26,457 nt of DNA, taken from the IMG/VR virus record IMGVR_UViG_3300031977_001148, positions 1-26,457 of that record, one strand, 5' to 3'. The notes under the pieces are model-generated. The model ran no database searches, was not told where the DNA came from, and saw only the letters and a program-made list of their open reading frames with translations. The position numbers and the translations under genes were made by a program. The stretch comes from a virus. Shown in pieces: positions 1 through 6,590 of the stretch. How positions within the stretch are numbered: the first letter of the stretch is position 1; every line of letters begins with the position of its first letter.

Positions 1-2
1 TG

Positions 3-347
3 CTGAATGAATGTCAGAGAGGATCTATCTCGGGGACATTGAGTTTGCCCCCAAGTAAGGACTCTGATATATCGGATACGTACACACAACTGTTCGGTGC
101 GATCCGTGACAAGAACTTCAAGAAGATGCGATCATGGGTAGTCAACAACGTTGACGTAGAACCTGCAGCAATCTTCAGAGGTCTCTATGATCGGATGTAC
201 GACTTCGTTGTACCGACTAGTATTCCGCAACTGGTTCTTATCCTTGCGGACTATCAGTACAAGAACGCATTCGTTGCGGACCATGAACTCAACTTGGTTG
301 CTTGTCTCACAGAGGTCATGGCAAACGTGGAAATAAAAAATGCATAA
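3..347 (+). CDS. 44: DNA polymerase clamp loader large subunit (T4 gp44-like), C-terminal part
   Basis: This is the 3' end of an open frame that enters from the left edge, with no stop from base 3 on. The visible 114 or so residues match the C-terminal collar domain of T4 gp44, the AAA+ ATPase that with gp62 loads the gp45 sliding clamp. The clearest stretch is SIPQLVLILADYQYKNAF followed by VADHELNL, which aligns with the end of T4 gp44 as I recall it. The ATPase motifs lie outside the window. A TTG at 39 could be read as a start, but the frame and the homology continue upstream, so the gene is partial, not short. Its stop overlaps the next start (ATG at 340). The order 44-62-regA downstream supports the call. 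Confidence 0.85.
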   Translation: MNECQRGSISGTLSLPPSKDSDISDTYTQLFGAIRDKNFKKMRSWVVNNVDVEPAAIFRGLYDRMYDFVVPTSIPQLVLILADYQYKNAFVADHELNLVACLTEVMANVEIKNA

Positions 348-996
348 CACCCGACAATATGAAATGTCCCCCGCGGACAATGTGTTGTATTTTCCCAACA
401 ATATTGACGTTAGGATGTGTCCTAAAAATGGAATGTCTACCCTGAAAGAACTACATAGGTTTATACGGGGGGTCGATGACTATATCGGTCGTGTCGAACG
501 ACTCAATAAAGTAAGAGAGCACGGAGATCAGTTTGACATTCCATTTCGTAAGGGTAGTTATCGAATCGCAGTAAGACGTGATCCGGTTGTTAGGTTTAGA
601 TCTGCTTGCGAGTACTTGGTTCAAAATCAAGCAGAATATATCCGTCAAGGAAGAGCAGATGAGTGCCCGTCCTTAGAGACGGAACTAGACCTAGTCCTTG
701 ATAGGATTGAGGATGGTACCCTGAAAAACAACCACTTCTATACACAGACGTGGTATATGGGGAAACCGGAGGATTATGACATGGTAGTTTATATTGACGA
801 ATTATCACAACTTATGATATTCTTAAACGAGGCTTGTGGTCTTGGTTATTCGGATGAGAAGTTGGACATTCGAGAGAACCAGACTAAAATGAAGGTCTAT
901 AATAGTATTATTACGACCCAACAACGTCGAAGAATTAAGCAACTATATCGTAAGGACTATTTGAATGGGTGGTGCAAAATTGAAGACAGATATTAA
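340..996 (+). CDS. Sulfotransferase-like protein inserted between gp44 and gp62
   Basis: The 218-residue protein has two hallmarks of PAPS-dependent sulfotransferases of the Sulfotransfer_2 type. A 5'-phosphosulfate loop-like segment is at residues 27-34 (CPKNGMST), and a 3'-phosphate motif is at 78-93, with RRDPVVRFRSACEYL containing the RDPxxRxxS core. A downstream HFYTQTWYMG and DMVVYIDEL pattern also fits the family. Such enzymes move sulfate from PAPS to a hydroxyl, often on a carbohydrate; the acceptor here is unknown. The gene overlaps gp44 by 8 bases and gp62 by 32 bases, so it is embedded in the clamp-loader operon. T4 has no gene between 44 and 62, so this is an insertion. A generic nucleotide-binding protein is the alternative. 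Confidence 0.65.
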   Translation: MHNTRQYEMSPADNVLYFPNNIDVRMCPKNGMSTLKELHRFIRGVDDYIGRVERLNKVREHGDQFDIPFRKGSYRIAVRRDPVVRFRSACEYLVQNQAEYIRQGRADECPSLETELDLVLDRIEDGTLKNNHFYTQTWYMGKPEDYDMVVYIDELSQLMIFLNEACGLGYSDEKLDIRENQTKMKVYNSIITTQQRRRIKQLYRKDYLNGWCKIEDRY

Positions 997-1372
997 ACCC
1001 TTCGATTTTTTAAACAGCATTAACAGTACCAAGGTTAATTTGCTCGATAAGGATCCGGAAAATATCAAGCAATACAACAGCTTCCTTGTGAATCGGTCGC
1101 TGTCGTACTTTCCGGATACTGTGTTTATGTCCAATGAAATGAACAGGTTGCATCATTTAGATGCCAAACTACAGTACGACTTTTTTATAAATATCATACG
1201 TAAGAAGAAACGATTCTCTAAGTGGGATAAACCTGAAAAACGAGACGACATAGAATGTGTGAAACGTTATTTTGGCTACAGTGAAAATAAAGCAAAACAG
1301 GTGGTAGGTCTTTTGTCAGAATCACAAATAACAACAATTAAAACTAAGGTGTCCGTAGGTGGAAGAGAATAA
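965..1372 (+). CDS. 62: DNA polymerase clamp loader small subunit (T4 gp62-like)
   Basis: The 135-residue protein lies in the expected place between gp44 and RegA. It shares the pattern of T4 gp62: a short N-terminal segment, a NSFLVNRSLSYFPDT stretch equivalent to T4 SKFMVENALSQFPE, and KKKRFSKWDK equivalent to T4 RGKRYGKWAK. It is shorter than T4 gp62 (about 187 residues), as I recall for marine T4-like phages. With gp44 it would form the clamp loader that places gp45 on primer-template ends. The start lies inside the sulfotransferase-like gene (32-base overlap), so translation is probably coupled to that inserted gene and not directly to gp44 as in T4. Confidence 0.85.
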   Translation: MGGAKLKTDIKPFDFLNSINSTKVNLLDKDPENIKQYNSFLVNRSLSYFPDTVFMSNEMNRLHHLDAKLQYDFFINIIRKKKRFSKWDKPEKRDDIECVKRYFGYSENKAKQVVGLLSESQITTIKTKVSVGGRE

Positions 1373-1397
1373 TCTAGTTCAATGGAACGCTGATATG

Positions 1398-1769
1398 ATG
1401 TTAGAAATCACGTTGGCAGAACCAGATGACTTTTTAAAGGTCAGAGAAACCCTAACCCGAATAGGTGTTGCCTCACGTCGTGACAACACCCTATTCCAAT
1501 CATGCCATATCTTGCACAAGCAGGGTAGGTACTTTATCGTCCATTTCAAGGAGTTGTTTCTACTGGACGGTAAGAAGTCAAATTTAGAAACAACTGACAT
1601 GGAACGTCGTAACACGATCGCAACCCTGCTGCAGGATTGGGGTCTAGTAGAAATCGTAAATCCGGAGGTTGCTCGTGACTGTGCTCCAATGCGACAGATC
1701 AAGATCATCTCCTATAAAGATAAGTCAAATTGGACACTGAAGCCAAAGTATAACATCGGGAACAATTAA
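1398..1769 (+). CDS. regA: RegA translational repressor
   Basis: The protein matches T4 RegA almost end to end: MLEITLAEPDDFLKVRETLT, then FQSCHILHKQGRYFIVHFKE, DWGLVEIV and the C-terminal WTLKPKYNIGNN. RegA is a small RNA-binding protein that blocks ribosome access to the start regions of many early phage mRNAs. The frame is open from a GTG at 1359 (13 extra residues). I prefer ATG 1398 because T4 RegA begins MIEITL and is 122 residues, against 123 here. The GTG has a modest AAGG upstream and cannot be excluded. The gene sits directly after gp62 as in T4, and its stop overlaps the next start (TAATG). Confidence 0.93.
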   Translation: MLEITLAEPDDFLKVRETLTRIGVASRRDNTLFQSCHILHKQGRYFIVHFKELFLLDGKKSNLETTDMERRNTIATLLQDWGLVEIVNPEVARDCAPMRQIKIISYKDKSNWTLKPKYNIGNN

Positions 1770-2311
1770 TGACTACTGAATATTATGGTATTTTTGACGA
1801 CCGTGAGGATGAGATCCAAACCAAGACTCCATTCACAGGTCGACTTCCATTCAATATGGAAGAAACGTATAACTGGAACGAGTTCATGCAAATGATGGAC
1901 TCGCATCCAGACGATCTATATGATCGCAATTCTGATAAGATGCGCATCGGTCTCAACTCTTTCCACTCTCGCGGTAGTGCACCGGAGTTTGCGAAGAACA
2001 TCTACGAGGAGATGCAAGATGTCTTTACACTACACGCACAGAAGATCACTAACATTGCATTCAGTGGATTCGGTCGTGATAGTGGTTCATATCCTTGGCA
2101 TAAGGATTCTATGGATGTATTTTTAGTTCAGGTTATTAGTACTGTCGGTCTCAAGGTAGAAGGCATCAATAACAATGAACCGTTTGATTTTGAACCAGGA
2201 ATGTATGTGTATTTACCTAGAGGAACGCACCATCAAGTGTTTCCCAAGGTTTCCCGTGTGTCATTTTCATTTGGTGTGGAGGGTGATCCAGATCCATCAA
2301 AGTACTATTAA
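1769..2311 (+). CDS. JmjC/cupin-fold Fe(II)/2-oxoglutarate oxygenase-like protein
   Basis: The 180-residue protein resembles the catalytic core of bacterial ribosomal-oxygenase (YcfD/ROX) and JmjC-type cupins. PWHKDSMDVFLVQV at residues 109-122 provides an HxD metal pair (H111, D113). FEPGMYVYLPRGTHHQVFP at 141-159 provides the GD-like turn, the LP-G motif and the distal His (H154 or H155). These enzymes use Fe(II) and 2-oxoglutarate to hydroxylate proteins or small molecules. The N-terminus (NWNEFMQMMDSHPDDLY) resembles the region before the HxD motif in that group. It is far shorter than ROX proteins (about 370 residues), so only the oxygenase core is present. It starts on the RegA stop (TAATG). 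The substrate cannot be told from sequence. Confidence 0.6.
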   Translation: MTTEYYGIFDDREDEIQTKTPFTGRLPFNMEETYNWNEFMQMMDSHPDDLYDRNSDKMRIGLNSFHSRGSAPEFAKNIYEEMQDVFTLHAQKITNIAFSGFGRDSGSYPWHKDSMDVFLVQVISTVGLKVEGINNNEPFDFEPGMYVYLPRGTHHQVFPKVSRVSFSFGVEGDPDPSKYY

Positions 2312-2320
2312 GGAACCACT

Positions 2321-2566
2321 ATGTCTGGTAAAGAAAATGTTATATCATTATCAGCAGTCTTGAAGAGAAAGCAAGACAAAGAAAAGGAACTTGACATGTA
2401 CCGTCGACATCTCTCAATGATAGAAGACCGAATGGCATTCTTGGAGATGGACAGAAAAGTAACGACAGAGATCATAGAAATGATCGAACAAGATGCTGTC
2501 GTTGTTATAGATGATTCTTTGCCAATCATTAATATTGATGATGACGAAGATGATCCAGAAATGTAA
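2321..2566 (+). CDS. Small acidic coiled-coil protein of unknown function
   Basis: The 81-residue protein is not recognised. Residues 12-60 are rich in Lys, Glu, Arg and Met with a heptad-like pattern (KRKQDKEKELDMYRRHL) and probably form a helix or coiled coil. The C-terminus is very acidic (INIDDDEDDPEM). A good ribosome site, AAGGA at 2311-2315, precedes the ATG by 5 bases. It is the last gene of the gp44-62-regA group: its stop codon lies within the stem of a terminator-like hairpin at 2563-2595. It may be a regulatory or DNA-mimic protein, but nothing specific supports that. Confidence 0.7.
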   Translation: MSGKENVISLSAVLKRKQDKEKELDMYRRHLSMIEDRMAFLEMDRKVTTEIIEMIEQDAVVVIDDSLPIINIDDDEDDPEM

Positions 2567-2595
2567 CATATTCACAGGTTATATGTTACTTTTTT
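2563..2595 (+). terminator. Rho-independent terminator after the regA group
   Basis: A perfect 9-bp inverted repeat, GTAACATAT (2563-2571) and ATATGTTAC (2581-2589), flanks a 9-base loop and is followed by six T residues (2590-2595). The stop codon of the preceding gene is part of the stem. The stem is AT-rich, so it may be a weak terminator. The loop also pairs with downstream bases (see the inverted repeat at 2574-2608). Confidence 0.6.
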
Positions 2596-2608
2596 ACCCA
2601 TAACCTGT
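2574..2608 (+). promoter_or_regulatory. Alternative hairpin overlapping the terminator
   Basis: ACAGGTTAT (2574-2582) and ATAACCTGT (2600-2608) form a perfect 9-bp inverted repeat with a 17-base loop. Its left arm uses the loop and two right-arm bases of the terminator at 2563-2595, so the two structures compete. Such geometry is typical of terminator/antiterminator pairs. That function is inference. Confidence 0.4.
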
Positions 2609-2620
2609 ATATATAGTATC

Positions 2621-2652
2621 GAGTATGCCGAATAGTTCGGGTACTCTTTTTT
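2621..2652 (+). terminator. Second terminator-like hairpin upstream of hsp20
   Basis: GAGTATGCCGAA (2621-2632) pairs with TTCGGGTACTC (2636-2646) with one bulge or mismatch and a 3-base TAG loop. A run of T residues follows (2647-2652). It lies 30 bases before the Hsp20 start, so either the two hairpins form a double terminator or one of them controls read-through into hsp20. Confidence 0.55.
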
Positions 2653-2681
2653 AAACTTGCTTATTACTAAGGAGTCACAAC

Positions 2682-3176
2682 ATGACATTAACAGCAAAAC
2701 AACTGTTCCCACGTTCAGCATTCGTCGGATTTGAAACCATGATCGACGAACTAGACAGGGTCGCACGACACTCGGGTGATACGTTCCCCCCGCATAATAT
2801 TCTAAAGACGGGAGAGGATCAATACCTAATCGAGTTAGCAGTCGCAGGATTCTCTGAAGACGAGCTCGAGATCGAAGTAAAGAACCGTACACTTAGCATT
2901 CGAGGGTCTGTAGACGACACTAGAGAGTATATTCACAAAGGCATTTCGACGAAGAGATTTGAACGTCAGTTCCGTCTGTCGGAGTATGTTGAAGTAATGG
3001 GAGCTGATTTCAGGAACGGATTACTCGCAGTAGCATTGGAAGTAATAATCCCTGAAAGTCAGAAGCCTCGTAAAGTCGCAATAAATTCTGGTGTCACCGG
3101 CATCACGTATCAGTCGACACCGCAACTTTTAAACGAGGAGAGCAACAATGGAGAAGAGCACCCGTCCCAACTCTAA
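2682..3176 (+). CDS. hsp20: Small heat shock protein, Hsp20/alpha-crystallin family (IbpA-like)
   Basis: The 164-residue protein has the N-terminal FVGFETMIDELDR of IbpA-type chaperones. An alpha-crystallin domain follows at about residues 38-127: NILKTGEDQYLIELAVAGF, then a beta strand with LEIEVKNRTLSIRG, and the closing NGLLAVALEVIIPE with the family's G-x-L motif. Small heat shock proteins hold unfolding proteins for later refolding; in marine T4-like phages Hsp20 is a common gene of presumed virion-assembly or stress use. A strong AAGGAG site (2670-2675) precedes the ATG. Two terminator-like hairpins lie just upstream and a perfect terminator follows the next small gene, so hsp20 and the 35-residue gene appear to form a separate unit. 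I see no clear -35/-10 pair in front, only AT-rich sequence around 2607-2620. Confidence 0.93.
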   Translation: MTLTAKQLFPRSAFVGFETMIDELDRVARHSGDTFPPHNILKTGEDQYLIELAVAGFSEDELEIEVKNRTLSIRGSVDDTREYIHKGISTKRFERQFRLSEYVEVMGADFRNGLLAVALEVIIPESQKPRKVAINSGVTGITYQSTPQLLNEESNNGEEHPSQL

Positions 3177-3255
3177 ATTAGAGGAAATGGGTTGGATGTT
3201 CGCAGGACTATCAAGTGTATTCGTGATAGCCGTCTGTGTCCAACAACTAGTCTAA
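3148..3255 (+). CDS. Small single-span membrane peptide (35 aa)
   Basis: An ATG at 3148, preceded by GAGGAG (3135-3140), opens a 35-codon frame ending at the TAA at 3253-3255. The N-terminus is charged (MEKSTRPNSKLEEM) and residues 15-34 form one hydrophobic segment (GWMFAGLSSVFVIAVCVQQL). It overlaps the 3' end of hsp20 in another frame and sits immediately before a terminator, as expected for a real last gene of the unit. The function is unknown. A small membrane effector or holin-like peptide is possible, but length alone cannot decide. Confidence 0.55.
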   Translation: MEKSTRPNSKLEEMGWMFAGLSSVFVIAVCVQQLV

Positions 3256-3260
3256 TAAAT

Positions 3261-3284
3261 AAGGGAACTTCGGTTCCCTTTTTT
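3261..3284 (+). terminator. Strong rho-independent terminator with UUCG tetraloop
   Basis: AAGGGAAC (3261-3268), loop TTCG (3269-3272) and GTTCCCTT (3273-3280) form a perfect 8-bp stem, followed by further T residues to 3284. UUCG loops are unusually stable. The next ATG is only 5 bases beyond the T run. Confidence 0.9.
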
Positions 3285-3288
3285 ATAC

Positions 3289-3870
3289 ATGAACATAAAT
3301 CACTATAGACAAAAAGGTTGGGTCGTCATTGAGAACGCACTTAACCTACAACAAGTTGATATGGTCAAAAGTATCGGTGAGGACATGCGTCTCCACGCCG
3401 CAGACTATTCTACATGGAGTGGGATATCGTGCGCAGGTAACTTTGATGATCGACTGTTTCGGTCTTACACCAGTGACACCATGAAAGGGTTCGCACGTGA
3501 GATCTTAGGGGATGAGGTCTATCTCTTCAACGACCAGATCGTCATCAAACTACCCAACGACCGACTCCGTTTCGAACCTCACAAGGACAACCAATACGGA
3601 CCCAATAGTGACGGATCCATCCATACGGTCAATATGTCTTGGATACTTGATGACTTCACCGAAGAGAACGGTACCCTTGAGTTGCAGAACCAAGACGATG
3701 GAGAGTGGGTTACTATATACCCTAAGAAAGGTGACATCGTAGCGATACAGGGGAACACCTATCACAGATCCGGAAGAAATAAATCTGCGTATAGTAGAGG
3801 TTTGTACGCTTGCGTTTACACGGAATCCCCTATACACCTTGAAGGATTTTATACAGAGAAATTTATATGA
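3289..3870 (+). CDS. Phytanoyl-CoA dioxygenase (PhyH)-like Fe(II)/2OG oxygenase
   Basis: The 193-residue protein has the layout of PhyH-family oxygenases. An N-terminal YRQKGWVVIENAL segment leads in. The metal pair is in FEPHKDNQYGP (H98, D100), and the distal His and 2-oxoglutarate-binding Arg are in YHRSGRNKSAYSRGLYACVY (H159, R170). TVNMSWILDDFTEENGTLEL and KKGDIVAIQG are the strands between them, as in the family. The enzyme would hydroxylate an unknown substrate with Fe(II), O2 and 2-oxoglutarate. The ATG comes 5 bases after the terminator T run and lacks a clear ribosome site, so either its transcript reads through the terminator or it starts very close to the ATG. The next gene overlaps its stop (ATGA), suggesting a common unit with the glycosyltransferase-like gene. 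Confidence 0.75.
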   Translation: MNINHYRQKGWVVIENALNLQQVDMVKSIGEDMRLHAADYSTWSGISCAGNFDDRLFRSYTSDTMKGFAREILGDEVYLFNDQIVIKLPNDRLRFEPHKDNQYGPNSDGSIHTVNMSWILDDFTEENGTLELQNQDDGEWVTIYPKKGDIVAIQGNTYHRSGRNKSAYSRGLYACVYTESPIHLEGFYTEKFI

Positions 3871-4667
3871 AGGCAATACAGATTGTAATGAAGGGAGACG
3901 AACGGTCTGAGGAATATGCTGAGATCTCACGTCAATCTTTTCAAAAGGCAATTGATGAGGGATACATTGATTCCATCGAGACCTTCGACGCAATCACTCC
4001 GGACTCTGATACGTTTCAAGAACATGTAGATAAGTACACGTGGTCGAAGAGTCTCATGACTTTAGACTTAGTATCGGGTAAAGAGATGGACGACCATTCA
4101 CCCACAGAGAAAGCCGGTATGTGTTCTCATTGGGAGATCATGCGTCAGGTTGCAGAGTCGGGAGAACGTGTGTGGGTGATGGAACACGACACTTGGATGA
4201 TTCGAGATCGTTGGGAGTCGTTCAAACTTTTGACCGAATATGCGGAAGGCACTCTATATGCAAACATCGGTCTCTTTATGGGTATGTATTCTCTCGATCC
4301 TAGATTCGCACACTGGGCATATCATATGCTCACCGACCAAGACTTCCCTATCAACTGTGGTCCCTACTGTGTACTGCAACGTCTCTTCCGTACGTTCACC
4401 ACAGATCATCTCAAGAGGGAAGACATAGACTACTTCGGCATTCGTAATACTGCTTTACATCCTTGGGGTGCTTGTGATACAATTGGCATTGGTCGCAACA
4501 TTGAACCCTACTTTAATAGGTTTGATCACGGCAAGACGGGAATACCTACACCGACAACTCAGGTGATTTCAAAACGTCTGTGCGTGACTCAGGATCATCA
4601 TGGATACAAAGATGTGCATATTGAACAACCGTGGACACGACACAAGTTTTTCCACGTCATTGATTGA
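3867..4667 (+). CDS. Glycosyltransferase-like protein (GT25-like features)
   Basis: The 266-residue protein has features reminiscent of family 25 glycosyltransferases. An N-terminal strand leads to SPTEKAGMCSHWEIMRQV at residues 79-96, which resembles the conserved s-xE-aC-xSH block of GT25. VWVMEHD at 102-108 sits where GT25 enzymes have the EDD metal site. The EHD in place of EDD is a departure. No membrane segment or signal peptide is seen. The ATG overlaps the preceding stop. Later genes encode nucleotide-sugar enzymes, which agrees with a glycan role, but the acceptor and sugar are unknown. It could equally be a conserved phage family of unknown role. Confidence 0.45.
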   Translation: MKAIQIVMKGDERSEEYAEISRQSFQKAIDEGYIDSIETFDAITPDSDTFQEHVDKYTWSKSLMTLDLVSGKEMDDHSPTEKAGMCSHWEIMRQVAESGERVWVMEHDTWMIRDRWESFKLLTEYAEGTLYANIGLFMGMYSLDPRFAHWAYHMLTDQDFPINCGPYCVLQRLFRTFTTDHLKREDIDYFGIRNTALHPWGACDTIGIGRNIEPYFNRFDHGKTGIPTPTTQVISKRLCVTQDHHGYKDVHIEQPWTRHKFFHVID

Positions 4668-4693
4668 CTCGTACACTTAGTGTATGATATAAT
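4664..4693 (+). promoter_or_regulatory. Sigma70-type promoter with extended -10, leaderless layout
   Basis: TTGACT (4664-4669) and a perfect TATAAT (4688-4693) are 18 bases apart, and a TG one base before the -10 makes it extended. The -35 box overlaps the end of the preceding gene. The ATG at 4701 lies 7 bases after the -10, so transcription should begin at or next to the start codon. The 15 bases TATGATATAATACAC (4683-4697) recur exactly at 17515-17529. Confidence 0.75.
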
Positions 4694-4700
4694 ACACCTC

Positions 4701-5645
4701 ATGTATGAACTAACCGTATTCAAGAATCAATACGACAACAAGACACATCGTCGGACTACCTTCCTTAGTTGGATGGACTTCGTGGTGAGTCTTCGTGATT
4801 CCTATACTAAACCTGGAGAGAAGGGTGGAAATAATTCTAGTCCTTTGCTTACTCCTAGTGTTTTCGACGTGGGTGCGACGCGTAGTAATCGATCTGTTCT
4901 ATATTGGAGTTCTTGGTGTTGTGTTGATGTGGATGATCCTATTGACGGTGTCCATGATACCGAATCTCTGAGAGCATGGTTGCACCGAAATTATGGTCAG
5001 TATGACTATGTTGTCTATAACACTGCGAGCAGTCGCAAAGATAACCTCAAGTTCCGTATCGTGTTTCGTCTGGACGAACAGGTAGAGAACAATCGTATCA
5101 AAGCATTCTGGCATGCACTCAACACAGAGTTGGGTGAACTGGGAGATCCTCAAACTAAAGACCTTGCACGTATGTACTACGTTCCTGCGCAGTATCCGAA
5201 TGCGTACTCGTTCTTCATGGTCAACTCTGGTGGAACCCCTCTCAATGTATCTGAATTAATTGCGAAGCATCCCTACGTGGAGAAAACAGGTAATTCTTTC
5301 CTAGATAGATTGCCACCAGAAATGCAGAAGGCAGTAATACAGCATCGTAAAGATAGTCTAAATAACACCGACTACCGATGGTCGTCCTATCGTGACTGTC
5401 CATTCTGGCCCAAGAAACTGGGTGCAGAATATCAGCAGATATCTGGGACGGGGTGGTACGGAAAGATGTACAAAATTATGGTGGCAGTGGCAGGTAGTGC
5501 TTTTGAGAAGGGGTACCCTATCACTGCTAAACAGATAGAAGAACTTTGTAGGGAGTTCGATCGTGACACAGGCAACTGGTATGAGAACAGACCACTGCAT
5601 GTCGAAGCAGATCGAGCACTTGAATACATTTACAAGAATGGGTGA
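4701..5645 (+). CDS. Archaeo-eukaryotic primase-like conserved phage protein
   Basis: I recognise this 314-residue protein as conserved in marine T4-like phages, and its core resembles AEP/RepB-type primases. A hydrophobic strand ends in an acid pair, WCCVDVDDP (D76, D78, D79). YNTASSRKDNLKFRIVFRL at 106-124 occupies the motif II position, and DPQTKDLARMYYVPA at 149-163 resembles the third motif with its D and R-x-x-x-P. The usual motif II histidine is not apparent. The frame is open from a GTG at 4680, but that codon lies within the promoter spacer, so ATG 4701 is chosen; there is no Shine-Dalgarno. If active it would make primers or extend them near the gp41 helicase. A DNA-binding role without catalysis is the alternative. 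No DnaG-type gp61 is visible in the window. Confidence 0.55.
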   Translation: MYELTVFKNQYDNKTHRRTTFLSWMDFVVSLRDSYTKPGEKGGNNSSPLLTPSVFDVGATRSNRSVLYWSSWCCVDVDDPIDGVHDTESLRAWLHRNYGQYDYVVYNTASSRKDNLKFRIVFRLDEQVENNRIKAFWHALNTELGELGDPQTKDLARMYYVPAQYPNAYSFFMVNSGGTPLNVSELIAKHPYVEKTGNSFLDRLPPEMQKAVIQHRKDSLNNTDYRWSSYRDCPFWPKKLGAEYQQISGTGWYGKMYKIMVAVAGSAFEKGYPITAKQIEELCREFDRDTGNWYENRPLHVEADRALEYIYKNG

Positions 5646-5648
5646 AAA

Positions 5649-6590
5649 ATGGAACGTGTATTGATTACAGGCGCAGCAGGTTTTATCGGAGCACAACTTG
5701 CGGCACGACTTATGGAACGTGGATTGACAGTTAAGGGTATTGACAACTTTAACAACCATCTATATGATCCGAAACTTAAGGCAGACCGACTGAAGCATTT
5801 CGGTTTGGATATCTGGGGATGTGACCTTCGTGATGAGGTCAAACTGGAGGCACTGCTACGTGACTTTCAACCAGATACTATCGTACACCTTGCGGCACAT
5901 GCTGGGGTACGTGACTCTCTAGGACAAGAGAAGCATTATCACTCAAACAACATTGATGCCACACAGAATCTTATCGATATCTGTAAGGCACACCTTCCCG
6001 ACGTACGAATCCTGTACGCATCTACCTCGTGCATCTATGCAGGGTCACCCGTCCCTTGGGTCGAAGGCAAAGAGCACGGCAAGCAATTGAACCCTTACGG
6101 TTGGTCTAAGTGGGCAAACGAATGCCAATTCCAGTCTTCGGGTCTCAACACAATCGGTTTACGATTCTTCACAGTATACGGTCCTTGGGGTCGTCCAGAC
6201 ATGGCATTGTTTGGATTCACCGACAAGATCTCTGCTGGAGAACCGATTACCGTCTATAACTATGGGGACATGAAACGAGACTTCACATATGTCGATGACA
6301 TCAATGACGGTATCGAGATCATCCTCAACAATCCAGATATTGAATCTGGTGAAATTTTCAACATCGGACGTGGAGAGCAAGTCAACTTGATGGACTTCAT
6401 TGATGAGATTGAAAAGAATGTTGGTAAAGAGGCAATCCGTGATTTGGCACCTAGACATCCAGCAGATACAAAAGAAACGTGGTCAGACACTAGCAAACTA
6501 CAAGCATACGGATACAGTCCGAAGGTTAGCATTGCTGAAGGTGTGGAACGTTTCTATGAATGGTATAAGAATTATAACGAGGTAGACTAA
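5649..6590 (+). CDS. UDP-glucuronate 4-epimerase-like NAD-dependent epimerase
   Basis: This 313-residue protein is an extended short-chain dehydrogenase/reductase. The Rossmann motif GAAGFIG is at residues 8-14, STSCIY at 125-130 contains the catalytic Ser/Thr, and YGWSK (Y150, K154) is the catalytic pair. RFFTVYGPWGRPDMALF and DMKRDFTYVDDI are typical of UDP-glucuronate 4-epimerases, which interconvert UDP-glucuronate and UDP-galacturonate with bound NAD. The length is normal for the family. The next gene is a UDP-glucose dehydrogenase starting on this stop (TAATG), so the pair would make UDP-GlcA and then UDP-GalA. A related UDP-sugar 4-epimerase or 4,6-dehydratase is the main alternative. 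Confidence 0.85.
   Translation: MERVLITGAAGFIGAQLAARLMERGLTVKGIDNFNNHLYDPKLKADRLKHFGLDIWGCDLRDEVKLEALLRDFQPDTIVHLAAHAGVRDSLGQEKHYHSNNIDATQNLIDICKAHLPDVRILYASTSCIYAGSPVPWVEGKEHGKQLNPYGWSKWANECQFQSSGLNTIGLRFFTVYGPWGRPDMALFGFTDKISAGEPITVYNYGDMKRDFTYVDDINDGIEIILNNPDIESGEIFNIGRGEQVNLMDFIDEIEKNVGKEAIRDLAPRHPADTKETWSDTSKLQAYGYSPKVSIAEGVERFYEWYKNYNEVD

Noticed and set aside
2572-2892. - strand frame opposite the start of hsp20
   Set aside because: It is antisense to a clearly coding region and a terminator zone, with no domain seen.
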